A stretch of DNA of 64,000 nt from Agapanthus africanus (Eukaryota > Streptophyta > Magnoliopsida > Asparagales > Amaryllidaceae). The stretch's first letter is position 1, and each line of letters starts with the position of its first letter. Both the position numbers and the translations under genes were made by a program. The notes beneath the pieces are model-generated. The model had not been told where the DNA came from, made no database searches, and was given only the letters and a program-made list of their open reading frames with translations. Shown piece after piece: positions 46,086-55,981 of the stretch. Location: positions 334,500,583 to 334,564,582 of the forward strand of contig CM057337.1 in the NCBI GenBank assembly GCA_030015575.1, in the 5' to 3' direction.

Positions 46086-46411
46086 TGTAACAACCCCAAA
46101 CTTTCTGTACAATTTTTCAAAAAAAAATACAGAAATGGGTATTTTTGCCTGAGCACAAGATATAAGTTTGTTTTGCTTTTTAATAGCAAGCAGGAGCTTG
46201 TAGTTCATTGGTAATACCTTGCATTGCTGAACCAAACCACCAGAGTTCAAATCCTATACCCCACATTATTTTTAATATTATTTTATTATATCTTGTCTCT
46301 TGTGTATTTACTCTTATATTACTTAGATACGCTTAGCGTATTTACTTCACAGTAAATACGTAGCGGCCTCGTCGCGTCCTCTGTCCGTATACCGGGAAGC
46401 GGGGCGTGACA
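46086..46411. mobile_element. 326-bp LTR-like insertion with tRNA-like core
   Basis: Begins TGTAACAACCCC, ends GGGGCGTGACA and is flanked by the 5-bp duplication GACAT, as for a solo LTR or a tiny terminal-repeat element. Inside, TAGTTCATTGG (46201-46211) and GAGTTCAAATCC (46243-46254) sit at the spacing of RNA polymerase III box A and box B in tRNA genes and tRNA-derived SINEs. Further on, CGTATTTACT/AGTAAATACG (46337-46360) forms a perfect 10-bp hairpin stem with a TCAC loop. The termini resemble the Tekay-like LTRs of this window (TGTAAC...GTGACA). No coding capacity. Confidence 0.75.
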
Positions 46412-46416
46412 GACAT

Positions 46417-47339
46417 GTCATTTCACGGAAAGGCATTGAGTTCGACAGAGCTAAAATAGATGTCATTCATAACCTTTCTCATCCCAAATGTGTCAAAGAT
46501 ATACGATCTTTCCTTGGTCATGCAGGATTTTATAGGAGATTCATTAAGGATTTTAGCAAAATTACTAAACCTTTAACTCTTCTCTTGGCCAAGCATACAA
46601 CATTTCACTTTGATTCGGACTGCGAGACCGCTTTTGAATCACTTAAAAGATCTCTCACTACAGCCCCCGTTCTATCATTTCCTGATTGGAACCACCCGTT
46701 TGAGCTAATGTGTGATGTATCAGATTTTGCTGTTGGTGCAGTCTTAGGACAGCACATTGATAAGACGCTACATGTGATTTATTATGCAAGTAAGACCCTG
46801 AATGATGCCCAAATTAATTATACAACTACCGAGAAAGAACTCTTGGCAGTTGTATTTGCATTAGAAAAATTCAGGCCTTACTTGATTGGCTCACCTATTG
46901 TGGTTTACACTGATCACTCCGCCCTAAAACATCTTTTATCGAAGAAGGATGCTAAAGGCAGGTTAATACGTTGGATCCTATTATTACAAGAATTTGATCT
47001 TGTCATACGAGATAAGAAAGGATGTGAAAACGTAGTAGCCGACCATCTGTCGCGCATCTCTTCTTCACCTATTGTGACCTTGCCAATTAACGACTCTTTC
47101 CCGGACGAACAGCTCTTGACCGTATCCGGCGAACCTTGGTTCGTGGATATTGTGAATTATCTTGCAATGGGACTTATTCCTAACGAATGGTCTAAACAAG
47201 ACAATCATCGATTTCTATCCCGAGTATACTGGGATGAACTTTATTTGTTTAAGTATTGTCCTGACCAAATCATTCGCAAATGTGTTCCCAATGATGAATT
47301 CAAGAGTGTTTTGTCTTTTTGTCATGATCAGGCATGTTG
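46417..47339 (+). pseudogene. Athila-like RT end, RNase H and integrase start
   Basis: Continues pol after the insertion: the RT connection near [20 protein letters not shown], then an open frame 46585-47340 with RNase H motifs [38 protein letters not shown] and [20 protein letters not shown]. It ends at TGA after SFCHDQAC, where element 1 encodes glycine. Confidence 0.87.
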
Positions 47340-48408
47340 AGGTCACTTTGGTCCACGTAAGACGGCGGAGAAGGTTTTGCAATGTGGTTTTTACTGCTTT
47401 ATTTAAAGATGCTTATGATCATTGCAAAACCTGTCCACAATTCCAAAACACGGGTCGGATTTCTAAAAGAAATAAGATGCCACTTCAACCGATTTTGGTT
47501 GTCGAAATTTTCGACGTTTGGGGTATTGATTTTATGGGTCATTTTCCTAACTTTTTTGGAAATTTGTATATCTTGTTAGCGGTTGATTATGTCTCGAAAT
47601 GGGTGGAAGCTATTCCATGTCGCACTAATGATAACAAGGTTATCATTAAGTTCCTTAAAGAAAATATCTTTCGCGATTTGGACACTCTTGTGCTATCATT
47701 AGCGACAACGGGACGCATTTCTATAATCGGTCTTTCGAGACTTTGATGCGGAAATATGCAATCAACCACAAACTTTCCACGCCCTATCATCCCCAAATGA
47801 GTGGGCAAGCTGAGATTTCCAATAGGCAGATCAAACTAATTCTGGAGAAGACAGTTGCTAAAAATCGTAAAGATTGGTCAACCAAATTGACGGATGCTCT
47901 TTGGGCATTTCGTACCGCTTATAAGACCGATCTTGGTATGTCTCTTTATCGCCTAGTATTTGGAAAGGCTTGTCACCTTTCTGTCGAGATTGAACATAAA
48001 GCAATGTAGGCCATTAAAGAACTTAACTTCGATTTAAATCAAGGCTACAACTTTCGGAAGCTGCAATTAAATGAGCTAAGCGAACTCCGCGATGAAGTTT
48101 ACAATAATGCGGTGATTGTAAAGAATCAGACTAAGGTATTTCACGATAAAAATATTTTGAGAAAAACTTTTACCCCAGGACAACAAGTTCTTTATGATTC
48201 CCGTCTCCATCTTCATGAGGGTAAGCTAAAATCTCGTTGGAAAGGACCATTTGTGGCGCGGTATGTCTACCCGCACGGGGCAGTTGAAGTTGAAAATAGA
48301 AAAAACGGTACAATTTTCAAAGTGAATGGGCATAGATTAAAACTGTATTTTTCCACTGACCCCACGGAGGATCTCTTGTTTTTACGGGAGCCGATTTATA
48401 ATGACTAA
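47340..48408 (+). pseudogene. Athila-like integrase remnant
   Basis: Spread over three frames. Zinc region [17 protein letters not shown]; core [20 protein letters not shown] then [20 protein letters not shown] in one frame (to about 47690). Then a shift, and [20 protein letters not shown] in the frame 47743-48009. A stop at 48007 (element 1 has tryptophan). The C-terminal domain is at 48112-48408, with another short deletion. Cannot give an active integrase. Confidence 0.87.
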
Positions 48409-49787
48409 TTTTCCTCCACCTCACCTCCATGTCTCGGTAATATTGTCTCATCTTTAGAATGGAGGTGAGTCAATAGAAAAAAGAAAGAAAATATAAAAAT
48501 ATAAAAAATATATATATATGTAAAATTGTACATAAATAAAAAAAATAAGTTTGGGGGAAGATTTTCACTTTCATTTATTCTTGTCCCCGTTAATAACCTT
48601 TCCTCCTAAACCTACAGGTTTTTGCGATTTAACAGATGGCAACAGTGAGGACACTGCTGTAAACAGGTTTAGGGGAGGTTTGTGCTTATTTATGCATCAC
48701 TTTGCATAAGCACAAATAAATTTCAAAAAAAAATTCTTTTATAATAAAAGATTAGAAAGTGAAAAATTACATTTAAAAGATTGGAAAAGTTAAAGAAAAC
48801 CAAGAAAGTTAGATATTTTCTTAAACGAAACTAGCACTAATCTGAGAATAAAAATAAGTCTGAAAAATAATTCTTAGTCTGGAAGCCAAACATTTGAACG
48901 TTGATACCCTACTATGCACACTTTCACACGTCTTGAAACTCGGAATAGTAGATGATACCTTGAAATGCTCTTGTCTAAAAGCCAAAGCACGAATAAATAT
49001 AAATGAAGCATAAAAGTTAAAATAGTGAAGAAAAATGAACACTGGTTTTGTAATCATCAAGGCAGCATAAAAAAAAATAGCAAGGGTGCTTCATCACCTA
49101 GTGCTTTAGACCAACTGGTTTGGGAGTCACTGCTAATCCTTAGGTGTTGCAAGACGAGGAAATTACTAATTACGCCTAATATGTGAGCACATTGAGTAGT
49201 CAGTCGGTTAGTACCTCAAGAAGTATTAACGGTCGCATGAAAAATGTGTGAGCAATTCCATCTAAAATATTCACCGACTAAAAAGTACTGAGGTAGATGG
49301 ACAAGAGTATGATAGCTTGAATTGAATTCTTCGAGTGTAGGGATGTCTTTTACACATACGTAGGGGTATATGATCGTTGTTTGGAAGAAAGGTAGGGATG
49401 AAGAATAAAGGCGATGTTTTATTGAAGGATGATGTGATTTCTAACATCTTTTCATGGCTATTAAGATATGGCTCATGACAACCGAAAAACTAGTGTAGTT
49501 GGAAATTCTGACTTTCAAAGTCTTTCTTTTATAATTCTTATCTTTATATGTAATTTTCACAGTCTTCCTTTTATTATAGGATTTTGTGGGTGCAATCCGC
49601 TAAAAACTCTCAGGAGACAACACTCCTCCTACTAAGGACACCTAGAGCTTTAAAGGCTTGTTGCACGTACTCAGTGCAATCGTGTTGCCTACGAAAGTGT
49701 GCCAGTTAGTTTTTTTATTTCTATTTTCTCCTTCTCTTGAATAAAAGAAGTTTGCTCGAGACGATCAAAATCAAGTTTGGGAGAATT
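48409..49787 (+). other. 3' non-coding region of Athila-like element 2
   Basis: 1.4 kb between pol and 3' LTR. Athila elements may carry an env-like frame here, but no long frame is present. It ends with the polypurine tract TTTGGGAGAATT (49776-49787). Confidence 0.75.
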
Positions 49788-51543
49788 AGTTCAGTCGAAA
49801 ATATTGCAATTTTTAACATAACAATTTCTGCACTTTTATAAACATCTCAGGGTGTTTGTTATAAATATAGCACATATTACAAGTTCGTCTGGAAAATATC
49901 AATTACCATGTGTTATACATTATAATCAACATTCTGGAGGGAAATTGTATTTTATTTCACGCATGATATTGTATATCTCAACATTCTTCATTGAGATTTT
50001 TGTGCAGAAAATTATTTCAGGACGGATATCGGAATCGCAAATTCGCCGACAAAATACAGCAAATCAAAGAGATAAAATCCGGCAAAAATTCAGATGAGAT
50101 AAAAGGATTCCAGATATCGAATATAAACCGAGAGATCAACACAAGAAGACATAAGAAAATTGAAGCCATAAGCACACTAAACGGCCACGGATCCGTGGCC
50201 GAGTCAGGCCGATCCGCCGTGGATCTGCGGCCGAGTTAGGGCATCGGGTGACAAGTTCCTTCCAGAAGCTTCATTCCAGCAGCCTAGCTTGTTGAGGACG
50301 CTCCATTGTAACAAGCTTGTTCTGGAAACTTCCCTACAACAACCTAGCTTCTTGAGGAAGCTTGATAACTAGCTTATTCTAGAAGTTTCCTTACAACTAC
50401 CTAGCTTCTTGGGGAAGATTGACCTAGCTTCTAATGGAAGATTGGTGAAGGGCTATAAAAATGGACCTAAGCCTATATTAATGAGGTGGTTGATGGTAGT
50501 TGATTTTTAGTACACAATCCAAAACCAAATCCAATTCAATTCCAAATCAAGATCCAAATCAAGAATCGTTGAGAACAACATCAAGCGACGAAATTCAAGA
50601 TCCTTTACGTGAAGGCGATCGTCATCAAGAGTACGAGATCCTCGTCAGGTCCAAGTCTCACGGAGATCGAGCAAACCGAAATTCGACGGAATAGTTACCT
50701 CTTCAAGGAAGCGATCGAGAGCAATTCTTGTAACCTCGGATTGAAGGAAAGTGTAATTAGAAGTTGAATAATAAAGGTGATCAATTGTTAATTCTCATTT
50801 TCTTTAAACTTTCACATTATGAAATTTCTAATTGTTGATTCTTCCATTTTCATGAAGCGTGAGTAAATCTCCGCTCGTAAAGGATTCGAAGGAATTTGGT
50901 AGATCAAATGGTGATGAAATCCAAAACTTATCTTAAGTCTTATGAGAATTATGAACTTTAGGAAAAAAAATCATCAACGACCAAATTTGGAGCGAGATCA
51001 CCATTCTTGATAACTTCGTTGCAATTTGGGATTAAATGATTGACGCTTTTCTTTGCTAAAAGATAGATTTGAATGGTGATCAATGAAAAGATAAGGAATA
51101 GTGAAGGAGAAACCCTAGTTTTTTCATAAGATCCCTAATCTTCATTCATCGCCATCGTTCTAGAATAATTCATCAATAGATAAAATGAGTCATTTTTAGT
51201 ATTCATCATTGCTACTAATTCTTATCGAATCCTACAAGCTTTTCTTCATTTTCTTGATAACTAAAATTGATTTTGGACATTTTCTTGATTACTAAATCTT
51301 AAACTCTTTCTTGATTTTTCTTGAAAATATTTCATCCAATAAATCTTGATTCATTTTCTTGAATTTTCTTTACTATTTTCTTTCGACTCAACTAAAGCGA
51401 GAACGAATAAATACACAAATCTCAGTAGACGATCCGTACTCATTAACGAACTACATCAACACCGTTATTGATTGCGATTATAAATTTTTTGATTGTGATT
51501 ATACTTTTCATATCGAATCTACGGATCAAAAAAATATCAATCG
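49788..51543 (+). repeat. 3' LTR of Athila-like element 2
   Basis: Direct repeat of 39731-41486. Terminal bases have decayed (AGTTCAG for TGTTCAG; CAATCG for CAATCA). TATA box 50454-50460; palindrome pair at 50183-50232. Confidence 0.92.
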
Positions 51544-51606
51544 CCCATCTCAAAAAATCTCATTCCAGGAGGATCCGAGGCTCAAAAGAAGATCCGAAGA
51601 TTTCTA

Positions 51607-51740
51607 GGAGTTTAACTCCATTCAAGATCTGTTGGAGTTTAACTCCATAAATCAGCCCCTTTTTAGGAGTTTAACTCCAAATATATACATAATCCATGTT
51701 AGGAATTCAACTCCAAAGCCCCCTTTGGGAGTTCAACTCC
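51607..51740. repeat. Five copies of GGAGTTNAACTCC
   Basis: Starts at 51607, 51634, 51666, 51702 (GGAATTCAACTCC, one mismatch) and 51728. Each is an inverted repeat of GGAGTT around one base. The same five positions are kept in the 3' LTR at 56622, 56649, 56681, 56717 and 56743. Confidence 0.95.
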
Positions 51741-51779
51741 TAACCCAGGGACTAAGCCCCTTTTCCCACTGGTGTTTCC

Positions 51780-52096
51780 AGCGGTCGCGTGCTGCGCATG
51801 TGACCCGCGGACGCCCAGCGGTCGCGTGCAGGGCATGTGACTCACGGGCACTAAGCGCCCACGTGCGCCTCATGCGACCCGTGGGCGCTCAGCGCCCACG
51901 TGCGCCTCATGCGACCCGTGGGCGCTCAGCGCCCACGTGTGCCTCATGCGGCCCGCGGGGGCTCAGTGCCCACGTGTGCGACGTGCGCCTCATGCGACCC
52001 GTGGGCGCTCAGCGCCCAGCGGTCGCGTGCTGCGCATGTGACCCGCGGGCGCTCATCGCCTGGCACGTGACCCGCGCCCACGCGCCTACGCACGTG
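51780..52096. promoter_or_regulatory. GC-rich tandem array with six CACGTG sites
   Basis: Imperfect repeats of GCGCCCACGTGCGCCTCATG followed by CGACCCGTGGGCGCTCA. CACGTG (the G-box core bound by plant bZIP and bHLH factors) occurs at 51860, 51897, 51934, 51971, 52064 and 52091, the first four 37 bp apart. The array ends 14 bp before the TATA box. The long frame across it (51632-52114) is repeat translation, not a gene. Confidence 0.8.
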
Positions 52097-52109
52097 ACCC
52101 GCGGACCCC

Positions 52110-52115
52110 TATAAA
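52110..52115 (+). promoter_or_regulatory. Tat LTR TATA box
   Basis: CCCCTATAAACTCTG, directly after the CACGTG array. The 3' LTR copy has decayed to CCCGTAAACTCTG. Confidence 0.6.
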
Positions 52116-52360
52116 CTCTGTGAGTCCCCCGATATATCCAAAACCCCGTTTCAAAACACAACACACGCACACTGAATTCGCATGACTAGTTGACCCGTCA
52201 ATCGGAGGTTCCTTCTCTCCAAAGGTGAGGGGTAATTAACGGCAGCTTGATCTGCGGTTGCCGTAGATTCAGATCCCCACAATTAATAAACCCTGGTTTA
52301 CCTTAGGCAGGGGGAATCTGTATACGCCTGACAAGCGACGCGTATTCCCATCTCAATGGG

Positions 52361-53037
52361 GTGACGATGCGCTTGGTACGCTTCTTGCCCAGAACAAAGA
52401 GGAGGGAAAAGAAAATACCCTCTACTAGCTCAGTCGAACTTTATTCGGGGTGGAACACAACTATTCCTCGATTGAAAAGCAATGCCTGGCTCTGATATTC
52501 ATCTTGAAGAAGCTGAGGCACTATCTGCTTGCTCATCGGGTTATGCTGATCTCCAAGGTTGACCCGCTCAAACACTTGATAACCAAAGCAAGCCTAGCCA
52601 GTAGAAAGGTGAGATGGGCTGTCATGCTGCTTGAATTTGACATAATCTATACTCCTCAGAAAGCAGTAAAAAGGCAAGCCCTCACCGACTTCCTTACTGC
52701 TCATCCTATACCAGATGGGTTGCCGCTTAATTGCGAGTTGCCCGACGAACAAGTGCTGCACCTCGAGGATGACGAGCCATGTTGGGAGCTCTACTTCGAT
52801 GGAGCCTCATCAATGAGGAGCTCCGGCAAATCAAGCATCCCGCAGATAAAAGCAGGGATAGGATTGGTGTTCATCACGCCATCGATGGGAACCCTACAAC
52901 GTTCTTTCGCTCTCACCGAGTCTCGCACAAACAACGAGGCTGAGTACGAAGCTCTGATAGCTGGTCTGGAGCTCGCCATAGAAATAGAAATCCTTCGGCT
53001 ACGGGTTTACGGTCCCAGCTTGTCGTCAACCAAGTAA
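52361..53037 (+). pseudogene. Tat RNase H plus second (archaeal-type) RNase H
   Basis: Starts abruptly within RNase H at DDALGTLLAQNKEEGKENTL, has a TAG at about 52426, then EHNYSSIEKQCLALIFILKK and LEFDIIYTPQKAVKRQALTD. The second domain reads CWELYFDGASSMRSSGKSSI, then TNNEAEYEALIAGLELAIEI: the extra RNase H characteristic of the Tat branch. A frameshift near 53030 (VNQVSGDYKIYKPEL in the next frame) breaks the polyprotein. Confidence 0.88.
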
Positions 53038-53598
53038 GCGGCGACTATAAGATATACAAACCCGAGTTAGCTCGATATAGAAGCTGAGTGGTCGAACTCA
53101 TGAAACAGTTCACTCACATTGAACTAATGAGTCCCTAGGGCGTTGAATGGAAAAGCCAATATACTCGCTCGCCTAATTAAAGAGCTAGCTGATCCTGACA
53201 TGGACGAAATTCTAATCATAGTCAGAAACCGGCAAATTCTGCCTCCAGTCTCTTTGCGTGAAAAAGAAAGCATAGAACAAGAGAATAATCCTGCCGAAGA
53301 GGCTTCAATCATTCAAGACGAGCCCGATTGGAGAGAACCCTTCATAGAGTACCTTCGATACGACAAGCTGCCCGAAGAAAAATCTACGAGGATTCAGCTG
53401 AAGAAGAGAGCTCTCCGATACGTGTTTGTAAATAATACGCTATACCGCAGATCATATGACCAACTCTGGTTCAGGTGCCTGTCATCAGCCGAAACCCAAA
53501 AAGTCATGAATGAAGTTCACTCGGGCGTCTGCGGGGCTCATTAGTCCGGCCCCAAAATGCGGCTTCAGATCAAACGGCTTGGATATTACTAGCCCACC
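53038..53598 (+). pseudogene. Tat pol linker between RNase H and integrase
   Basis: Decayed linker with frames 53143-53544 (RLIKELADPDMDEILIIVRN, then RRSYDQLWFRCLSSAETQKV), leading into the integrase zinc region EVHSGVCGAH. A stop follows at 53542. Confidence 0.75.
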
Positions 53599-54561
53599 AT
53601 GATAAGGGATTGCGAAGAGCATGTAAAGAAATGCCATCTCTGCCTAATTCAAGGTGATTTCATTCACAAGCATCCCAATCCGTTGCATCCTACGGTGGCG
53701 TCGTGGCCTTTCGAAGTTTGGGACACCGACATAGTTGGCCCAATTGATCCTCCATCATCCAAAGGTCACCGGTTCATATTAGCCGCAACTGACTATTTCT
53801 CCAGATGGGCTAAAACTGTCCAGCTAAAAGAAGTCAAGACAGAAGATATTATGACATTCTTCTGGCATAATATTTTATACCGCTTCGGTACACCAAGAAA
53901 AATCATTTCTGACAACGGGCCTTCTTTCAAGAGCTTCAAAGTCTCAAGGTTCGCTACCCAACACAAGATAGACCGGAGATATTTTTCCATCTATAATCCA
54001 AGGGCCAATTGGCTAGCCGAAGCCTTCAATAAAACTCTGTGCAAGCTCCTCAGGAAAAATGCTTCAGCCAACAAGAGAGACTGGATTCTCAAACTTTACG
54101 ATGCGTTGTGGGTATATCGTACCACGCAACATACTCCAACTCAGTCCACTCCATACTCATTACTCTTCGGAGTGGAGGCGATCCTCCCATTCGAAGTCGA
54201 AATTCTAAGCTTAAGAATGACCGTTCAGCACGAGTTGACGACGGAGGAAAATGTGCTCCTCCGGCTCGAAGAAAAGAGGCTTGCAGTACAGCAAAATCTG
54301 GAGCTGTACCGAGCCCAAATGTCACGGGCCTATGACAAGATGACTCGTCTCCGTGCTTTTAAGAAAGGCGAATTGGTGTTGGTACTCAAAAGACCGATCA
54401 TCCCCAATCGACATGGCAAGGGCAAATTCAAGCCTAACTGGGAAGGACCATACGTCATCGAGAAGGTGTTTGATGGAGGGTCCTGCCTGCTGATAAATGC
54501 CGAGAGAGAAAGGCCCATGCCACCCATCAATGGCCGATATCTCAAAAAATACCATGCCTAA
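53599..54561 (+). pseudogene. Tat integrase
   Basis: Open frame of 320 codons. Zinc-binding cysteines CHLCLIQGDF near residue 13; catalytic core WPFEVWDTDIVGPIDPP (first D), RKIISDNGPSFKS (second D) and WLAEAFNKTL (E); C-terminal SH3-like region GKFKPNWEGPYVIEKVFDG and the end NGRYLKKYHA. In family members the third site usually reads GLAEAFNKT, so NPRANWLAEAF has a local change. The domain itself is long and mostly intact, but it is severed from its start by upstream stops. Confidence 0.88.
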
Positions 54562-55083
54562 ATGCTCTAAGTCGCAGATGAATTGAGCACACCGGTTCTA
54601 CAGTCTAGATCATATATCCTGTAAAACCGTATACAATCCACGGGCGTAAACGATCCCTATCTCTCCCAAAGTCCTACCGGCGAGACTGCATTTAAAGTCT
54701 CATCGGCCTTAAAAAAACGGTATGTCCACAAGCAAAACGGGCACGGATGAAAACCCGAAAGGGCTCCGTGGGTAAAAACAGTAGGACTGCTGGCGAGTTT
54801 GTAAAAACCTGAAAGGACACAAACTCGTGAAAAGAGATGAAATACACTTACAAAGTCCTCTAGACCTTGTGAGGAGAAAATCCCCGCATGAGATCCTTAC
54901 GACACACAAAGGAGCAACACACTTAGGAATCCCCACGATTCTCAGGAAGAAATACACCTGCGATATCCCCTCGACTCGTAAGGAGAAAATGCTTTTATGA
55001 GACTCTTACGGCTCATAAAATTGAAACGCCTTAGGTGATAAGGATCTAAACCTGTCTCCTGAGCCATCGCTCCCCAACGGGCA

Positions 55084-55470
55084 ACGGCAAATGATGAGTC
55101 GCTCCTGGCATTTCGCTTCAGTGTTAGCGGTGCTGATGCCGACCAAAAACCCAAATCCCAGGTCTTCCCAACGACAAATGATGAGTCACTCCTGGCATTA
55201 CGCTTCGGTGTTAGCGGTGCTGATGCCGGCCCAAAACTCAAATCCCAAGTTTTCCCAACGGCAAATGATGAGTCGCTCCAGGCATTGCTTCAGTGTTAGC
55301 GGTGCTGATGCCGACCCAAAAACTAAATCCCAAGTCCTTCCGGGGCAAATGACGAGTTGCTCCCGGCATTATTCCAGTGCAGCAATGCTGATGCCGACCC
55401 AAAAACCAAATCCTAAGTCCTCCCGGGGCAAATTATGAGTTTCTCCTGGTATTATTCCAGTGCAGCAATG
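55084..55470. repeat. About 85-bp tandem repeats, five units
   Basis: AAATGATGAGTC-type starts near 55089, 55175, 55263, 55346 and 55430, each followed by GCTGATGCCG and AAATCCCAAGT-type words. Confidence 0.88.
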
Positions 55471-55651
55471 CTGATACCAAATAAAATCCAAATTCCAAGT
55501 TCCTCTCAAATTCAAAAGTCTCGCCAAATAAGGAAGAACTCAAATAGATCAAATTAATATCCTACCCGGTAGCGTTTCCAAGCTCAAAAGTCCCGCTGGA
55601 CGGGTAGAGAACTCCTAAAATAAATCAAATCAAACAAATCAACATAGAAAA

Positions 55652-55763
55652 CAGAGCAAGTCAACTTCAACCCTGACACCGCAGAAAGAGGAGCAAGTCA
55701 AATCAAACCCCAACACTGAAGAAAGCGGAGTAAGTCAAATCAAATCCTGACACCGCAAGAAGC
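55652..55763. repeat. About 38-bp tandem repeats, three units
   Basis: Units begin GAGCAAGTCAA/GAGTAAGTCAA and contain CTGACACCGCA or CCAACACTGAA. Confidence 0.85.
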
Positions 55764-55767
55764 GGAG

Positions 55768-55887
55768 CAGCACCGACCGTCCAAGTCGCTAAAAGGGCAG
55801 CACCGACAGTCCAAGTCGCTAAAAGGGCAGCACCGACCGTCCACGTCATGAAAAGGGCAGCATCGACCTCCAAGTCGTCAAAATGGG
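55768..55887. repeat. 30-bp tandem repeats, four units
   Basis: CAGCACCGACCGTCCAAGTC starts at 55768 and recurs every 30 bp at 55798, 55828 and 55858 with few changes. Confidence 0.95.
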
Positions 55888-55968
55888 AGCCAAATCAAGT
55901 CAACCTCCACGCGAAAGAAGATCCATCAATTTCATGCACACAACCCACATATGTGGTGTGTATTTATT

Positions 55969-55981
55969 GATGGGGGCAATT
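55969..55981 (+). other. Tat polypurine tract
   Basis: GATGGGGGCAATT immediately before the 3' LTR start TGTTAGGGTC. Confidence 0.7.

Larger units (their letters stand above)
39731..51543 (+). mobile_element. Athila-like element 2, nested in the Tat 5' LTR
   Basis: LTRs 39731-41486 and 49788-51543 are both 1756 bp. A tRNA-Asp type primer site lies at 41489. Gag-Pol remnants occupy 42456-48408, followed by a 1.4-kb non-coding 3' region and a polypurine tract. Target-site duplication is CTCAT (39726-39730) versus CCCAT (51544-51548), one base decayed. The intact 3' LTR of the host Tat element shows the uninterrupted target (ATATCCATCTCC), confirming the insertion. Several nonsense changes, frameshifts and a 326-bp insertion disable it. 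Confidence 0.92.
51549..52360 (+). repeat. Tat 5' LTR, second segment
   Basis: Resumes the LTR interrupted at 39730 and aligns with 56565-56772 plus 60135-60735. Contains the GGAGTTNAACTCC block (51607-51740), the GC-rich array (51780-52096), TATA box (52110-52115) and a downstream R-U5 with CATGACTAGTTGACCCGTCA. Homology to the 3' LTR stops around CTCAATGGGG, where RNase H coding sequence begins. Confidence 0.88.
54562..55981 (+). other. Tat 3' UTR rich in tandem repeats
   Basis: Non-coding. Three arrays: about five units of about 85 bp (55084-55470), three of about 38 bp (55652-55763) and four of 30 bp (55768-55887). The frame 55091-55438 is repeat translation. It ends with polypurine tract GATGGGGGCAATT. 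Confidence 0.85.

Noticed and set aside
46190-46265. Possible functional tRNA gene
   Set aside because: Box A and B are imperfect, I cannot fold a full cloverleaf with an acceptor stem by eye, and it lies inside a transposable insertion. Kept only as tRNA-like.
48409-49787. Athila env-like gene
   Set aside because: The region after pol has no long frame or membrane-protein features; stops occur in all frames.
51632-52114. 160-codon plus-strand frame rich in THVTRG-like repeats
   Set aside because: It is the translation of the GC-rich tandem array in the Tat LTR. The periodicity is in the DNA and no start context or homologue is recognisable.
55084-55887. CRISPR-like array
   Set aside because: Units are contiguous tandem repeats without unique spacers, in a plant retrotransposon 3' UTR.
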